This document shows, piece by piece, positions 29,172-38,288 of a stretch of DNA of 64,000 nucleotides; within the stretch, counting starts at the first letter, position 1; the number at the start of each line of letters is the position of its first letter. A program made the translations under genes and the position numbers. This stretch comes from an uncultured Polaribacter sp. (GTDB lineage: Bacteria > Bacteroidota > Bacteroidia > Flavobacteriales > Flavobacteriaceae): assembly GCF_947501385.1 (NCBI RefSeq), contig NZ_CANMVP010000008.1, positions 92,561 to 156,560 on the forward strand, written 5' to 3'. The notes under the pieces are model-generated. The model had not been told where the DNA came from and did not search any database. It saw nothing but the letters and a program-made list of their open reading frames with translations.

Positions 29172-30815
29172 ATGAAAACTAGTATAAAATTTATATCATT
29201 TTTAGTTCTTTTTTTAACAATGTCGTCTTGTGATGATATTTTAGAACCAACACCATATTCTTTTACATCACCCGAAAATTTTTATAAAACGGCACAAGAT
29301 GCTGAAATAGCATTGGTAGGTGTGTATAATACGCTTACTGCAGGAGATATTCAAGGACAAGGAAATGCAGATTCTTTTAGAAGAGATCTTTATGAAATGT
29401 TAGTAGGGGGTACAGGTGAAGGTGTTGTTCCAGTAAGATTTGCAAACAATAGAGGATCGCAGTTTGGGACAGCAGCTTTTACAAGTCAAGATAATGAAAT
29501 TAATTTCACTTGGTTTTTCCTTTACGCAGGTATTAGTAGAGCAAATAGTCTTCTTGAAAATTTACCAGACATTCCTAATGATGATTTTAACGGTACAAGA
29601 AAAGTAGAAATTGAAGCAGAAGCTAGACTTTTAAGAGGTTTTTATCATACAATATTGACTATGATGCATGGAGCCATACCTGTTTATACAAGAACAGATG
29701 AAAACCCAACAAAAGCAAGACAGTCTGTTGAAGAAGTTTATGCACAAATTCTTTCAGATTATGAATTTGGCTACCAAAATCTCCAAAATAGAGGTCCTTT
29801 AGCTTCTAGTGTTAATAAATGGACTGCTGCAGGTTTGCTGTTAAAAGTACATACTTATCTAGCAAGTATGAAAATTAATGGGCTTAGTGATTTTGGATAT
29901 GCACTAAATAGTTTCAATTGGGTAGACGCAGATGCTAGTTATGGAAGTGCAGTTACCATATCTCAAGACATCGTTAATAATAGTGGTTATGGGTTAACAC
30001 AAAACTATGATCGCCTCTTTAGAGAATCAACCAAATCTGCACAGGCAGCAGAAGTCATGTTTGCTGCTGAAGGTTCGTCAGATGCCTCTCAACAAGTAAT
30101 TACTATTGTTGTAAATAATTTTATACCTCAAGGAAATCCTATTAGAACTGGTGCTGGTTCTGGTTGGACACGTCCAACAGGAGAACTTTTTGACCTCTAT
30201 AATTCAGATGATTTCCGTTTTAGTCACAATATTTCTGGAAATTTAGGTGGTAATCCTAGTGTGCTTGACGTACTCGAAATAGATGGAGTTAGGTATTACC
30301 AGCCAAGAAATTTACCTGGTAAAAACGCTGGAATTATGAGCGTTGGTAAGTACAGAATGAAAGATCCTGCTCAAAAAAACTATGCACCTTGGGCTTCTGG
30401 TATATCATTTCCTTTGTTAAGATATGGAGACATTCTTCTATTGAGAGCTGAAGCGCTTTTTTATACTGGAAACGAACCTGGGGCTAGAGCAATATTAACG
30501 GAATTACGTCGACGATCTGTTGTTGCACCTGCTTTGGTTGAAGACCTTAACGCCGCTTATTTTAATCCAGATTTTGTTAAAGAACTACAAGAGGAGCGAT
30601 CTAGAGAGCTTTGTTTTGAAATCTGGAGAAGGTTTGATTTGGCAAGATTCAATATCTATGACACAACCATTAATTCGCTCGATGTAAATAATGGATTCTA
30701 TAATGATGATGTAGTCTTATTACAACAGAATTGGATACCAGAGAAAGTATGGTTTCCCATACCAACACAGCAGATAGATTTAAATCCAAATCTAGAACAA
30801 AATAAAGGCTATTAG
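29172..30815 (+). CDS. susD: SusD-like substrate-binding lipoprotein
   Basis: Lipobox TMSSCDD; SPENFYKTAQDAEIALVGVYNTL; EARLLRGFYH; C-terminal IPTQQIDLNPNLEQNKGY. Confidence 0.93.
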   Translation: MKTSIKFISFLVLFLTMSSCDDILEPTPYSFTSPENFYKTAQDAEIALVGVYNTLTAGDIQGQGNADSFRRDLYEMLVGGTGEGVVPVRFANNRGSQFGTAAFTSQDNEINFTWFFLYAGISRANSLLENLPDIPNDDFNGTRKVEIEAEARLLRGFYHTILTMMHGAIPVYTRTDENPTKARQSVEEVYAQILSDYEFGYQNLQNRGPLASSVNKWTAAGLLLKVHTYLASMKINGLSDFGYALNSFNWVDADASYGSAVTISQDIVNNSGYGLTQNYDRLFRESTKSAQAAEVMFAAEGSSDASQQVITIVVNNFIPQGNPIRTGAGSGWTRPTGELFDLYNSDDFRFSHNISGNLGGNPSVLDVLEIDGVRYYQPRNLPGKNAGIMSVGKYRMKDPAQKNYAPWASGISFPLLRYGDILLLRAEALFYTGNEPGARAILTELRRRSVVAPALVEDLNAAYFNPDFVKELQEERSRELCFEIWRRFDLARFNIYDTTINSLDVNNGFYNDDVVLLQQNWIPEKVWFPIPTQQIDLNPNLEQNKGY

Positions 30816-30856
30816 AATTCATAAAAAAATAGTCCTCTTTAATTAATAAAACAAAT

Positions 30857-32692
30857 ATGAAAAGGATAATTATAATTGCTTTAATAATGGTTGCATGTTC
30901 TAATTTGGGTCAGGCTCAAAAACAGAATCCAGTAATTGTAAAATCGAATAATGGAGATATGACACCCATTATAAGGGACATTATAGAAAATACCCAAACA
31001 AAAGATCTGCATTTAGTTTTTGAGAAAGGAACCTATACATTTATGCCCAATTATGCATTCGGGAAATACCTAAATATTACAAATCATGGCAATGGTTACA
31101 AGAGAATTGTTTTTGATTTAAGCAAATTTCGTAATGTAACTATAGAAGGCAATGGTGCTGAATTTATATTTCATGGACAAGTGATGCCATTTCTTTTTGA
31201 CAGTTCTGAGGCTGTTAACATAAGTAATATTACCATCGATTGGGATATTCCTTTTACATTTTTAGGTGAAGTAATTGCTGTAAACAAAGAGGAAGGCTGG
31301 CGAGATATTAAACCATTTAAAAAAGGTTTTTCTTGGAAAGTTAAAAAAGGGCATTTAGAATTTCCTAATATAGATGGTTTTAGCTATAATTACCCAGGAA
31401 GCACATTGGCATTTGATGCTGTTGAAAAACGACCTATTCACGGAACATGGGATATTCACAGCAAACCAGAACGGGTAGAAGAATTACCTGGAGGTGTTTT
31501 AAGATTTCATGAAAAACTTAAGTATTATCCGCCAATAGGATCTTTGTTAAGTTCTAAAGGAGATCGTGAGCATGATCGTTATGCTCCCGCTTTTGACTTT
31601 AAAAAATCTTCAAACATCGAGTTAAATGAAATTGTTATTCATCATGCTTTAGGAATGGGTTTTCTTTTTGAGCGCTCTGAGAATATTCGAATACTAAATT
31701 CTGGTATTTATTTGAGAGAAGGAACAAATCGTGTGATATCTTCTACAGCAGATGCTACGCACTTTGCTAACTGTAAAGGAGATATTCTAATAGAGAATTG
31801 TAGGTTTGAAAATATGTTAGACGATGGCACCAATATTCATGGTACATATGTAGAACTAGATAAAGTTATTGACGACAATACATTAATGGTAAAATTAATG
31901 CATTTTGAACAGCAAGGTTTTGAGTTTGTGCTACCTGGTGATGAAGTGTGGTTCATCAAACAACCGTCTCCAAAACGCAAGGAAACTGCTGTAGTTAAGA
32001 ATGTGAAATTCATAAACGATCAGGTTATGAAAATATCTTTTACCTCAAAACTTCCAAAAGATCTTAAATCTGGTGATATTTTAGAAAATAAAACATGGAA
32101 CCCTCAATTTACCATGCGAGGTTGTACCATCAAAAATCATAGAGCAAGAAATGTGGTTCTTAAAACACCTTTAAAAACGGTTATAGAAAATAATTATTTT
32201 TCTTCTATGATGTCATCAATTTTTTTTAGAGGTGAAACATTTTTTTGGTATGAATCTGGAGCAGTTAACGATGTTCTTATCCAGAATAATAATTTTGAAT
32301 ATTGCGCTTATAGTGGAATGGAACATTCTGTGCTTAACATTACACCTAGACTTTCTAAAACGTTTGACACATCAATTACTTATGATTGTAACATTCGTTT
32401 TATAAATAATACGATACACACATTTGGAAATAGAATTGTAAGTGCAGATAGAGTTGATGGCTTAATCATTAAAAATAATACTATTATAAAAACTAAAGAT
32501 TTTCCAGAAATTTATCCCAACACACCGTTGATAGAATTGAAAAACTGTGAAAATACTATCATAGAAAAAAACAGCTATAAAAGTGATGCTAAAATAAGTG
32601 TTGATATTGACGAACAGAGTGCCAAAACTCTTTTTGAAAAAGACAATAAAGGTTTCAAAATAGGGAAAATATTCAGCGATCAAAAACAATAG
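30857..32692 (+). CDS. GH110-type beta-helix glycoside hydrolase (paralog 2)
   Basis: VIHHALGMGFLFERSENIRILNSGIYLREG...STADATHFANCKGDILIENCRFENMLDDGTNIHGTYV. Confidence 0.8.
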   Translation: MKRIIIIALIMVACSNLGQAQKQNPVIVKSNNGDMTPIIRDIIENTQTKDLHLVFEKGTYTFMPNYAFGKYLNITNHGNGYKRIVFDLSKFRNVTIEGNGAEFIFHGQVMPFLFDSSEAVNISNITIDWDIPFTFLGEVIAVNKEEGWRDIKPFKKGFSWKVKKGHLEFPNIDGFSYNYPGSTLAFDAVEKRPIHGTWDIHSKPERVEELPGGVLRFHEKLKYYPPIGSLLSSKGDREHDRYAPAFDFKKSSNIELNEIVIHHALGMGFLFERSENIRILNSGIYLREGTNRVISSTADATHFANCKGDILIENCRFENMLDDGTNIHGTYVELDKVIDDNTLMVKLMHFEQQGFEFVLPGDEVWFIKQPSPKRKETAVVKNVKFINDQVMKISFTSKLPKDLKSGDILENKTWNPQFTMRGCTIKNHRARNVVLKTPLKTVIENNYFSSMMSSIFFRGETFFWYESGAVNDVLIQNNNFEYCAYSGMEHSVLNITPRLSKTFDTSITYDCNIRFINNTIHTFGNRIVSADRVDGLIIKNNTIIKTKDFPEIYPNTPLIELKNCENTIIEKNSYKSDAKISVDIDEQSAKTLFEKDNKGFKIGKIFSDQKQ

Positions 32693-32828
32693 GACAATTT
32701 ACTTTATAGCATACAAAAGCAATTTTTAACTTTTAAAGTTACAATTATCTAAAGATAAAAATTTTTAATAGATATTGTTTGGTATGTTAGTTACAGATAG
32801 TACTAATTATCAAAAAAAATACACAGAA

Positions 32829-32893
32829 GTTACATTATTTTAGTTTTTTGTTACATTACAAAGTGTGATTTAGCAACATATCATATAGCTTTG
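32829..32893 (+). promoter_or_regulatory. Candidate HTCS-controlled promoter: GTTACAT-N14-GTTACAT-N29-TAGCTTTG
   Basis: GTTACAT at 32829 and 32850; TAnnTTTG at 32886; identical spacing to 21103-21167. Confidence 0.65.
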
Positions 32894-33038
32894 GAAGTGT
32901 ATTTAGCATATTGCAAATAAGATATTTCTATAAGGATATTAAGAAATTATTTAGCTAGAAATAACCTTTAGAAACAAATAGTAAAAAAAAGCTTTAACTT
33001 AAAATAAAGGATATTAATAATTACTAAAACAACAAATC

Positions 33039-34355
33039 ATGAAAAAAAATTACTTATCACTTATCTTATTATTATTTGTATCAATAATAACAGCTCAAAA
33101 TAACGATTTTAATAACGGAGGAGGAGATTTTCTTTGGTCTAATTCAGCAAACTGGAGTCTTGGAACTGTCCCTGTAGCTTCAAATAATGTTAGATTACCA
33201 TTAGTAGTAGAATCTTTAGTAGATACAGATATTACGATAGCTAAAATACAAACTGCTTTTGCTACTTCAGGAGATGCTGCAGTTGCTGGAGATAGCAACT
33301 TAACAATTGATGTAGCTGCTAATGCTGTTTTTGGGATTGAAAATGTTTCAAATAATAGTGTAAGCTTAATTTTTAAAGGAAACTTAACCATTAATAATTC
33401 AACTACAGCTGGAATAGCGAACACATTAATGCGAAATCAAAACGGCAGTAATAACTCAATTATTTTTTCTGACGGTTCAGTATTAAATTTAACTACACCG
33501 CTAGAAGCAAGAACTGGATCAAATAATAATTTTAGCTTCAATGGCAGTCTTGCTGGTACTGCTCCACTAAGAGTCAATGCGAATACCATTAGTACTTTTG
33601 GTGCTACATCTAATAATACTGGTTATGAAGGAGATTTTGTTTGGGTTGGTGCAAATGCATCAGTTATTGTAAATTCTGCTAATAATAACACTTTTTTACC
33701 AACTGATAGAAAAATACAAATAAATGCTATAAATGGAGCTATTGAAGTAAATGGTGAAAATGTTTTTAAAGGAAATATCTCTATAAATGGAGATCGTTCT
33801 TTTGCTTTTGATGTGAATAAAAATCAAAATAGTATGGGAACAATTACATTTGCTGGTGGTACAGCAGATGGAACACTAAATTTAGATATCGACTCTAGCA
33901 TTACAGAACTTTCTTTTGCAGATAGCTCTGAAGTAGAATGGAACATGGGTACTTTAAACATTATAGGTTACAAAGAAGGCGTTTTAAGATTTGGTACAGA
34001 CAATACTGGATTAACAGCAGCACAAATCTCTCAAATTACAGCAGATGGAGTTGCTGGTGGACAAACTTTGGCACTAGAGACAGATGGTTCCTTAGTTTTA
34101 GCTTCATCTTTAAGTATTGAAGATTATGACTACCAAAATAAAGGAAGGTTATCTTTTCCTACCATAGTTTCAAATAAAAATCTTCAAATTAAAGTACCAA
34201 TTACTTCGTATAAAATATTCAATCTTATGGGGCAAAAAGTACAAAGCGTTTCTAGTAAAAGTGAATTTCAAGAAATAAATGTAGATAATTTAAAAGCTGG
34301 AATCTATATCTTATCTATAGAAGGTAAAGTTTCAGAAAGATTTATAAAGCAATAA
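33039..34355 (+). CDS. Secreted/surface beta-rich protein with C-terminal T9SS sorting domain; short paralog of 21266-23830
   Basis: NNDFNNGGGDFLWSNSANWSLGT...GFKDGV/GYKEGVLRFGTDNTGLT shared with first paralog; C-term YKIFNLMGQKVQ...LKAGIYILSIEGKVSERFIKQ. Confidence 0.83.
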   Translation: MKKNYLSLILLLFVSIITAQNNDFNNGGGDFLWSNSANWSLGTVPVASNNVRLPLVVESLVDTDITIAKIQTAFATSGDAAVAGDSNLTIDVAANAVFGIENVSNNSVSLIFKGNLTINNSTTAGIANTLMRNQNGSNNSIIFSDGSVLNLTTPLEARTGSNNNFSFNGSLAGTAPLRVNANTISTFGATSNNTGYEGDFVWVGANASVIVNSANNNTFLPTDRKIQINAINGAIEVNGENVFKGNISINGDRSFAFDVNKNQNSMGTITFAGGTADGTLNLDIDSSITELSFADSSEVEWNMGTLNIIGYKEGVLRFGTDNTGLTAAQISQITADGVAGGQTLALETDGSLVLASSLSIEDYDYQNKGRLSFPTIVSNKNLQIKVPITSYKIFNLMGQKVQSVSSKSEFQEINVDNLKAGIYILSIEGKVSERFIKQ

Positions 34356-34361
34356 AATAAA

Positions 34362-36467
34362 ATGAGCAGTAGAAAGTTTATCATAAAAGGAAAGCAAATT
34401 TTAGCTATTTGTATGCTAATCTGTACTTTTAGTTATAGCACATTTGCACAGCAAATTACGTTTGAACCCATTCCAGATTTTTTTAGGATAAAAAGAGAGT
34501 TACCATTAATTGAACTTTCTACTGCTACTACCATTAATGTATCTGACTACGGAGCTATTATTAATGATGGTAATGACGATACACAAGCCATTACAGACGC
34601 ATTAAAATTTGCAGAAGATAATGCGAGTGCAAGCAATCCTATAGAAGTAAAATTTAAAACAGGAGTTTATGATATTGGTAAAGCATACATAAATAATGAT
34701 GATTTTGAAGTAAATGATGAAACTCATACATTTTTTATAGATAGAGCAAACAATATTGTGGTTAATGGAAATAATGCAGAAATACTTTTACATGATCCTT
34801 CAGTTGGGTTCATGAGAACTTCCAATTCCGAAAATATCATCATAAAAGATTTTATTGTTGATTATAGTGAGCTTCCATTTACACAAGGAACTGTCGTTCA
34901 AAAAAATTCTGGTGAAGGTAATTTCTATCTAGAAATAGATGAAGGTTTTCCAATGATGAACAGAGGACATATTAGAAATGCTCCTCAACGCTGGGGAATG
35001 TTAAAAAATACCGATGGAAGTCTTAAAGAAGGTGCTCCAAATTTAATTAGTACCTATGATGATGCGTTCCAATTTATAAGAGCAGGAACTTTTAGATACA
35101 GAGTATCCAATTCAGACCATTTAAATTATATGGAAATTGGTGATAAATTCGTCTTTATAGCAAGGTATAATGGTAAAACAACATTTACAACAAATAATTG
35201 CAAACAAGTAACCTATTTAAGAAACACTTCTTACACAAGTGTTGCAGGTTCTTACAATGGATCTAACAATAGAGAGTGGAATGTAATCAACTGTAAATTA
35301 ACATTTAAACCAGACTCTAGCAGATTACACACAGCAAACGCAGATTGTTTTCATATTAATAGTGGTTTTATAGGACCATGGATACAAGGTTCTCTTTTTG
35401 AGGGTTATAGTGATGATGCTATGAATTTAAAACATACTAGAAGAGAAATACTTTCTGTACAAGCAAATAACCAACTTACATTACAGTTTGATGTTGTTGT
35501 AGGCGATACGTTACGATTTTACAACCCAAGAGATGGCATAGATTTAGGTACAGCAAATGTTACAGCTGTACAAAATTTAGGGAATAATGAGTTTAGAACT
35601 ACTTTATCAAAAGCAATAAACATAACCACTATAAGTGGTAATGATCATCAAACAGATGATCGATGTTATATAGAAAATAGATCTAGCGAATCTTTTGTGT
35701 TAAGAGATAATGTTTTTAGAAATGCAAGACGCTATGGTTTATTAATTCAAGGAACCTACGGAATTGTAGAAAACAACACCTTTGAAAATTTGAGTACTGG
35801 AGGAATTAAAATACGAAATGCTGCTGGTTGGGGAGAAGGTTTTGCCGCCAAACATATTACCATAAACAACAATGTTTTTAGAAACTGTGGCTATGACACC
35901 ACTTATTTAGAGGATGTTAAATCTGCTGCAATTACGGTCTACCTGTCAAAACTAGTCGAAAGTTGTTCCCCAAGTACAACAAGTAGATGTGACGTAGTAC
36001 CTACTAACTGGCAAGGTATTGAAAACATTACTATAACCAATAATGATATAAGTTACAATAAAAAGGGTATTGACATGCGAAATGTGAATACTGCTTTAAT
36101 TCAATGTAATACGATAAACCCAAATAGTTCTTTTATAGGTAGCGATTTAGGCAAAATAACAAGAGTTAATAATTCAAACGTTACACAAGCCAATGATAAC
36201 TGTAATTTATCTATCAATGAATTTAAAAAACAATGTTGGGATTTTAGAATAAAAACGAATCAAATTGATTTTAATAATAATTGTAATGCTTCTGAAGGAA
36301 ACTGGTTTTTATACGATTTGGCTGGTAGATTAATTTCATCAGATAAATTTGAATCAACTCAAAACGATTTCAATGAAATTAATATCAACCATCTTAAAAC
36401 TGGAATTTATTTATTAACAATAACTTCTAACGAAGGTACAATCACAAAAAAAATATTTAAAAGATAA
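34362..36467 (+). CDS. Secreted beta-helix putative glycoside hydrolase/lyase (distant GH110-like) with T9SS sorting domain
   Basis: PDFFRIKRELPLIELSTATTINVSDYGAIINDGNDDTQAI; TANADCFHINSGFIGPWIQGSLFEGYSDDAMNLKH; C-term WFLYDLAGRLISS...LKTGIYLLTITSNEGTITKKIFKR. Confidence 0.7.
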   Translation: MSSRKFIIKGKQILAICMLICTFSYSTFAQQITFEPIPDFFRIKRELPLIELSTATTINVSDYGAIINDGNDDTQAITDALKFAEDNASASNPIEVKFKTGVYDIGKAYINNDDFEVNDETHTFFIDRANNIVVNGNNAEILLHDPSVGFMRTSNSENIIIKDFIVDYSELPFTQGTVVQKNSGEGNFYLEIDEGFPMMNRGHIRNAPQRWGMLKNTDGSLKEGAPNLISTYDDAFQFIRAGTFRYRVSNSDHLNYMEIGDKFVFIARYNGKTTFTTNNCKQVTYLRNTSYTSVAGSYNGSNNREWNVINCKLTFKPDSSRLHTANADCFHINSGFIGPWIQGSLFEGYSDDAMNLKHTRREILSVQANNQLTLQFDVVVGDTLRFYNPRDGIDLGTANVTAVQNLGNNEFRTTLSKAINITTISGNDHQTDDRCYIENRSSESFVLRDNVFRNARRYGLLIQGTYGIVENNTFENLSTGGIKIRNAAGWGEGFAAKHITINNNVFRNCGYDTTYLEDVKSAAITVYLSKLVESCSPSTTSRCDVVPTNWQGIENITITNNDISYNKKGIDMRNVNTALIQCNTINPNSSFIGSDLGKITRVNNSNVTQANDNCNLSINEFKKQCWDFRIKTNQIDFNNNCNASEGNWFLYDLAGRLISSDKFESTQNDFNEININHLKTGIYLLTITSNEGTITKKIFKR

Positions 36468-36471
36468 ATAT

Positions 36472-38235
36472 ATGAAAAAATCGCTTTTAATAGTTTCGCT
36501 ATGTTTTGTTGGGTTTTCATTTTATGGACAATATAAATTTACACAACCAGATTTTTTCAGAAAGCAAAGAGAATTGCCTTTGATTGATATGGTTACAAGT
36601 GTGAATGTAAATGTATCAGATTTTGGAGGAATTCCTGACGATGGTAAAAATGACAGACAAGCAATTATGAAGGCTTTGAATTTTTGTAAAAAAGTAGCAT
36701 TAACAGGCGCAAATATTAAATTAATTTTTAAAAAAGGAACCTATGATTTATTTAGTGCAGAAACAGACAAAAAGTCGCACATGATCATGCTTAACGGTGC
36801 CAATAATATTTTAATTGAGGGAAACGGAGCAGAAATAATCATCCATAATCCATCAAAAGGTTTTTTTTCAATATTTAAAAGTAAAAATATTATAGTTAAA
36901 GATTTATTTATCGATTATGACCCTTTGCCTTTTACACAAGGGAAAATAGTAAATGTAGATCTTAAAGAACGATTTTTCGATTTAAAAATAGATGCAGGTT
37001 TCCCGCAATTAAGTCATGAAATGTTTCAAAAAGCAAATAGAGTTTGGGGAATGGTAATGGATGCTAATATTCCAGGAAAATTAAAAGATGGTGCTCCAAA
37101 TTTATATGGTATTAAAAAATTTGAAGAAATATCATCAGGTGTTTTTCGCTTAAGAACAAAACGAATATTATTACTAAATCATTTAGCAGTTGGTGACCCT
37201 TATGTTCACATTGCAAGAACAAATGGAAGAACTATTTTCAATACAGCTGGTAGTAAAAATATTACCTACTTAAATATTACAAGTTACTCAAGTCCTGCAG
37301 GTAGTTATGCTGCTAACAGTATGGAAGAATGGAACGTAATTGGTTGTCAAGTAAAGCTAAAAACAGGAAGAATTCATAGCGCAAATGCAGACTGTTTTCA
37401 CATTAATGGAGGCACTTTTGGACCTTGGATAGAAAATAGTCTTTTTGAAGGTTATAGTGATGATGCTATAAATATGAAAGCAACTAGAGCGCCTATTTTA
37501 GAACAAAAATCATCCACAGAATTAGTGGTAAAACAAGGCGTGAGAAAAGGTGATATTATCAAAATTTTTAACCCAAGAGAAGGTATTTTAATTGGCGAAT
37601 TTGAAGTTATCGAAAATAAATTTTTAGGAGATAGGAAAATGCATATCACTTTAAAAACTCCAATAGAACAAACTTTAGATGTGGGAGGTACTAAACTTAA
37701 TGATATTGCTTACGTAGATACTCAGTCTAACGAATCTTTTGTAATTAGAAATAATACCTTTAGAAATGCGAGAAGATATGGAATATTATTGCAAAATTCT
37801 TACGGAATTATTGAACGTAATGTATTTGAAAATTTAAGCCAATCTGCAATTAGTGCATATAATGGCGCAGATTGGGGTGAAGGTTTTGTGGCTCATCATA
37901 TAAAAATTAACCAAAATATATTTAATAATTGTGGTTATGATGCCACTTATTTAAAAGAATATAATGCAGCAACTATTCGTTTAAATGTAAATAAATTGAA
38001 AAATTTAGAAGCAAAAGGTAAATGGAATGGTGTAGAAGCGACAGAGTGGCAAGGATTAGAAGATTTTACAATTACTAATAATACTTTTTTATATAACAAA
38101 CACGCTTTATCTATTGAATGTTCTGTAAATACTATAATAAAATCGAATAAATTTATTAGAAACTCTAAAGATCTTTCAAAGAAAGGAGAAATTATTTTTA
38201 AAAACAATAATTCCAATTTAGTTTTCGAGGAATAA
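36472..38235 (+). CDS. Beta-helix putative glycoside hydrolase/lyase, tandem paralog of the preceding gene without T9SS domain
   Basis: PDFFRKQRELPLIDMVTSVNVNVSDFGGIPDDGKNDRQAI; SANADCFHINGGTFGPWIENSLFEGYSDDAINMK. Confidence 0.7.
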   Translation: MKKSLLIVSLCFVGFSFYGQYKFTQPDFFRKQRELPLIDMVTSVNVNVSDFGGIPDDGKNDRQAIMKALNFCKKVALTGANIKLIFKKGTYDLFSAETDKKSHMIMLNGANNILIEGNGAEIIIHNPSKGFFSIFKSKNIIVKDLFIDYDPLPFTQGKIVNVDLKERFFDLKIDAGFPQLSHEMFQKANRVWGMVMDANIPGKLKDGAPNLYGIKKFEEISSGVFRLRTKRILLLNHLAVGDPYVHIARTNGRTIFNTAGSKNITYLNITSYSSPAGSYAANSMEEWNVIGCQVKLKTGRIHSANADCFHINGGTFGPWIENSLFEGYSDDAINMKATRAPILEQKSSTELVVKQGVRKGDIIKIFNPREGILIGEFEVIENKFLGDRKMHITLKTPIEQTLDVGGTKLNDIAYVDTQSNESFVIRNNTFRNARRYGILLQNSYGIIERNVFENLSQSAISAYNGADWGEGFVAHHIKINQNIFNNCGYDATYLKEYNAATIRLNVNKLKNLEAKGKWNGVEATEWQGLEDFTITNNTFLYNKHALSIECSVNTIIKSNKFIRNSKDLSKKGEIIFKNNNSNLVFEE

Positions 38236-38288
38236 ATATTGCTAAAAAACCTTTGCATATTAATAATTAATTTTGACTACTGTTTCTG

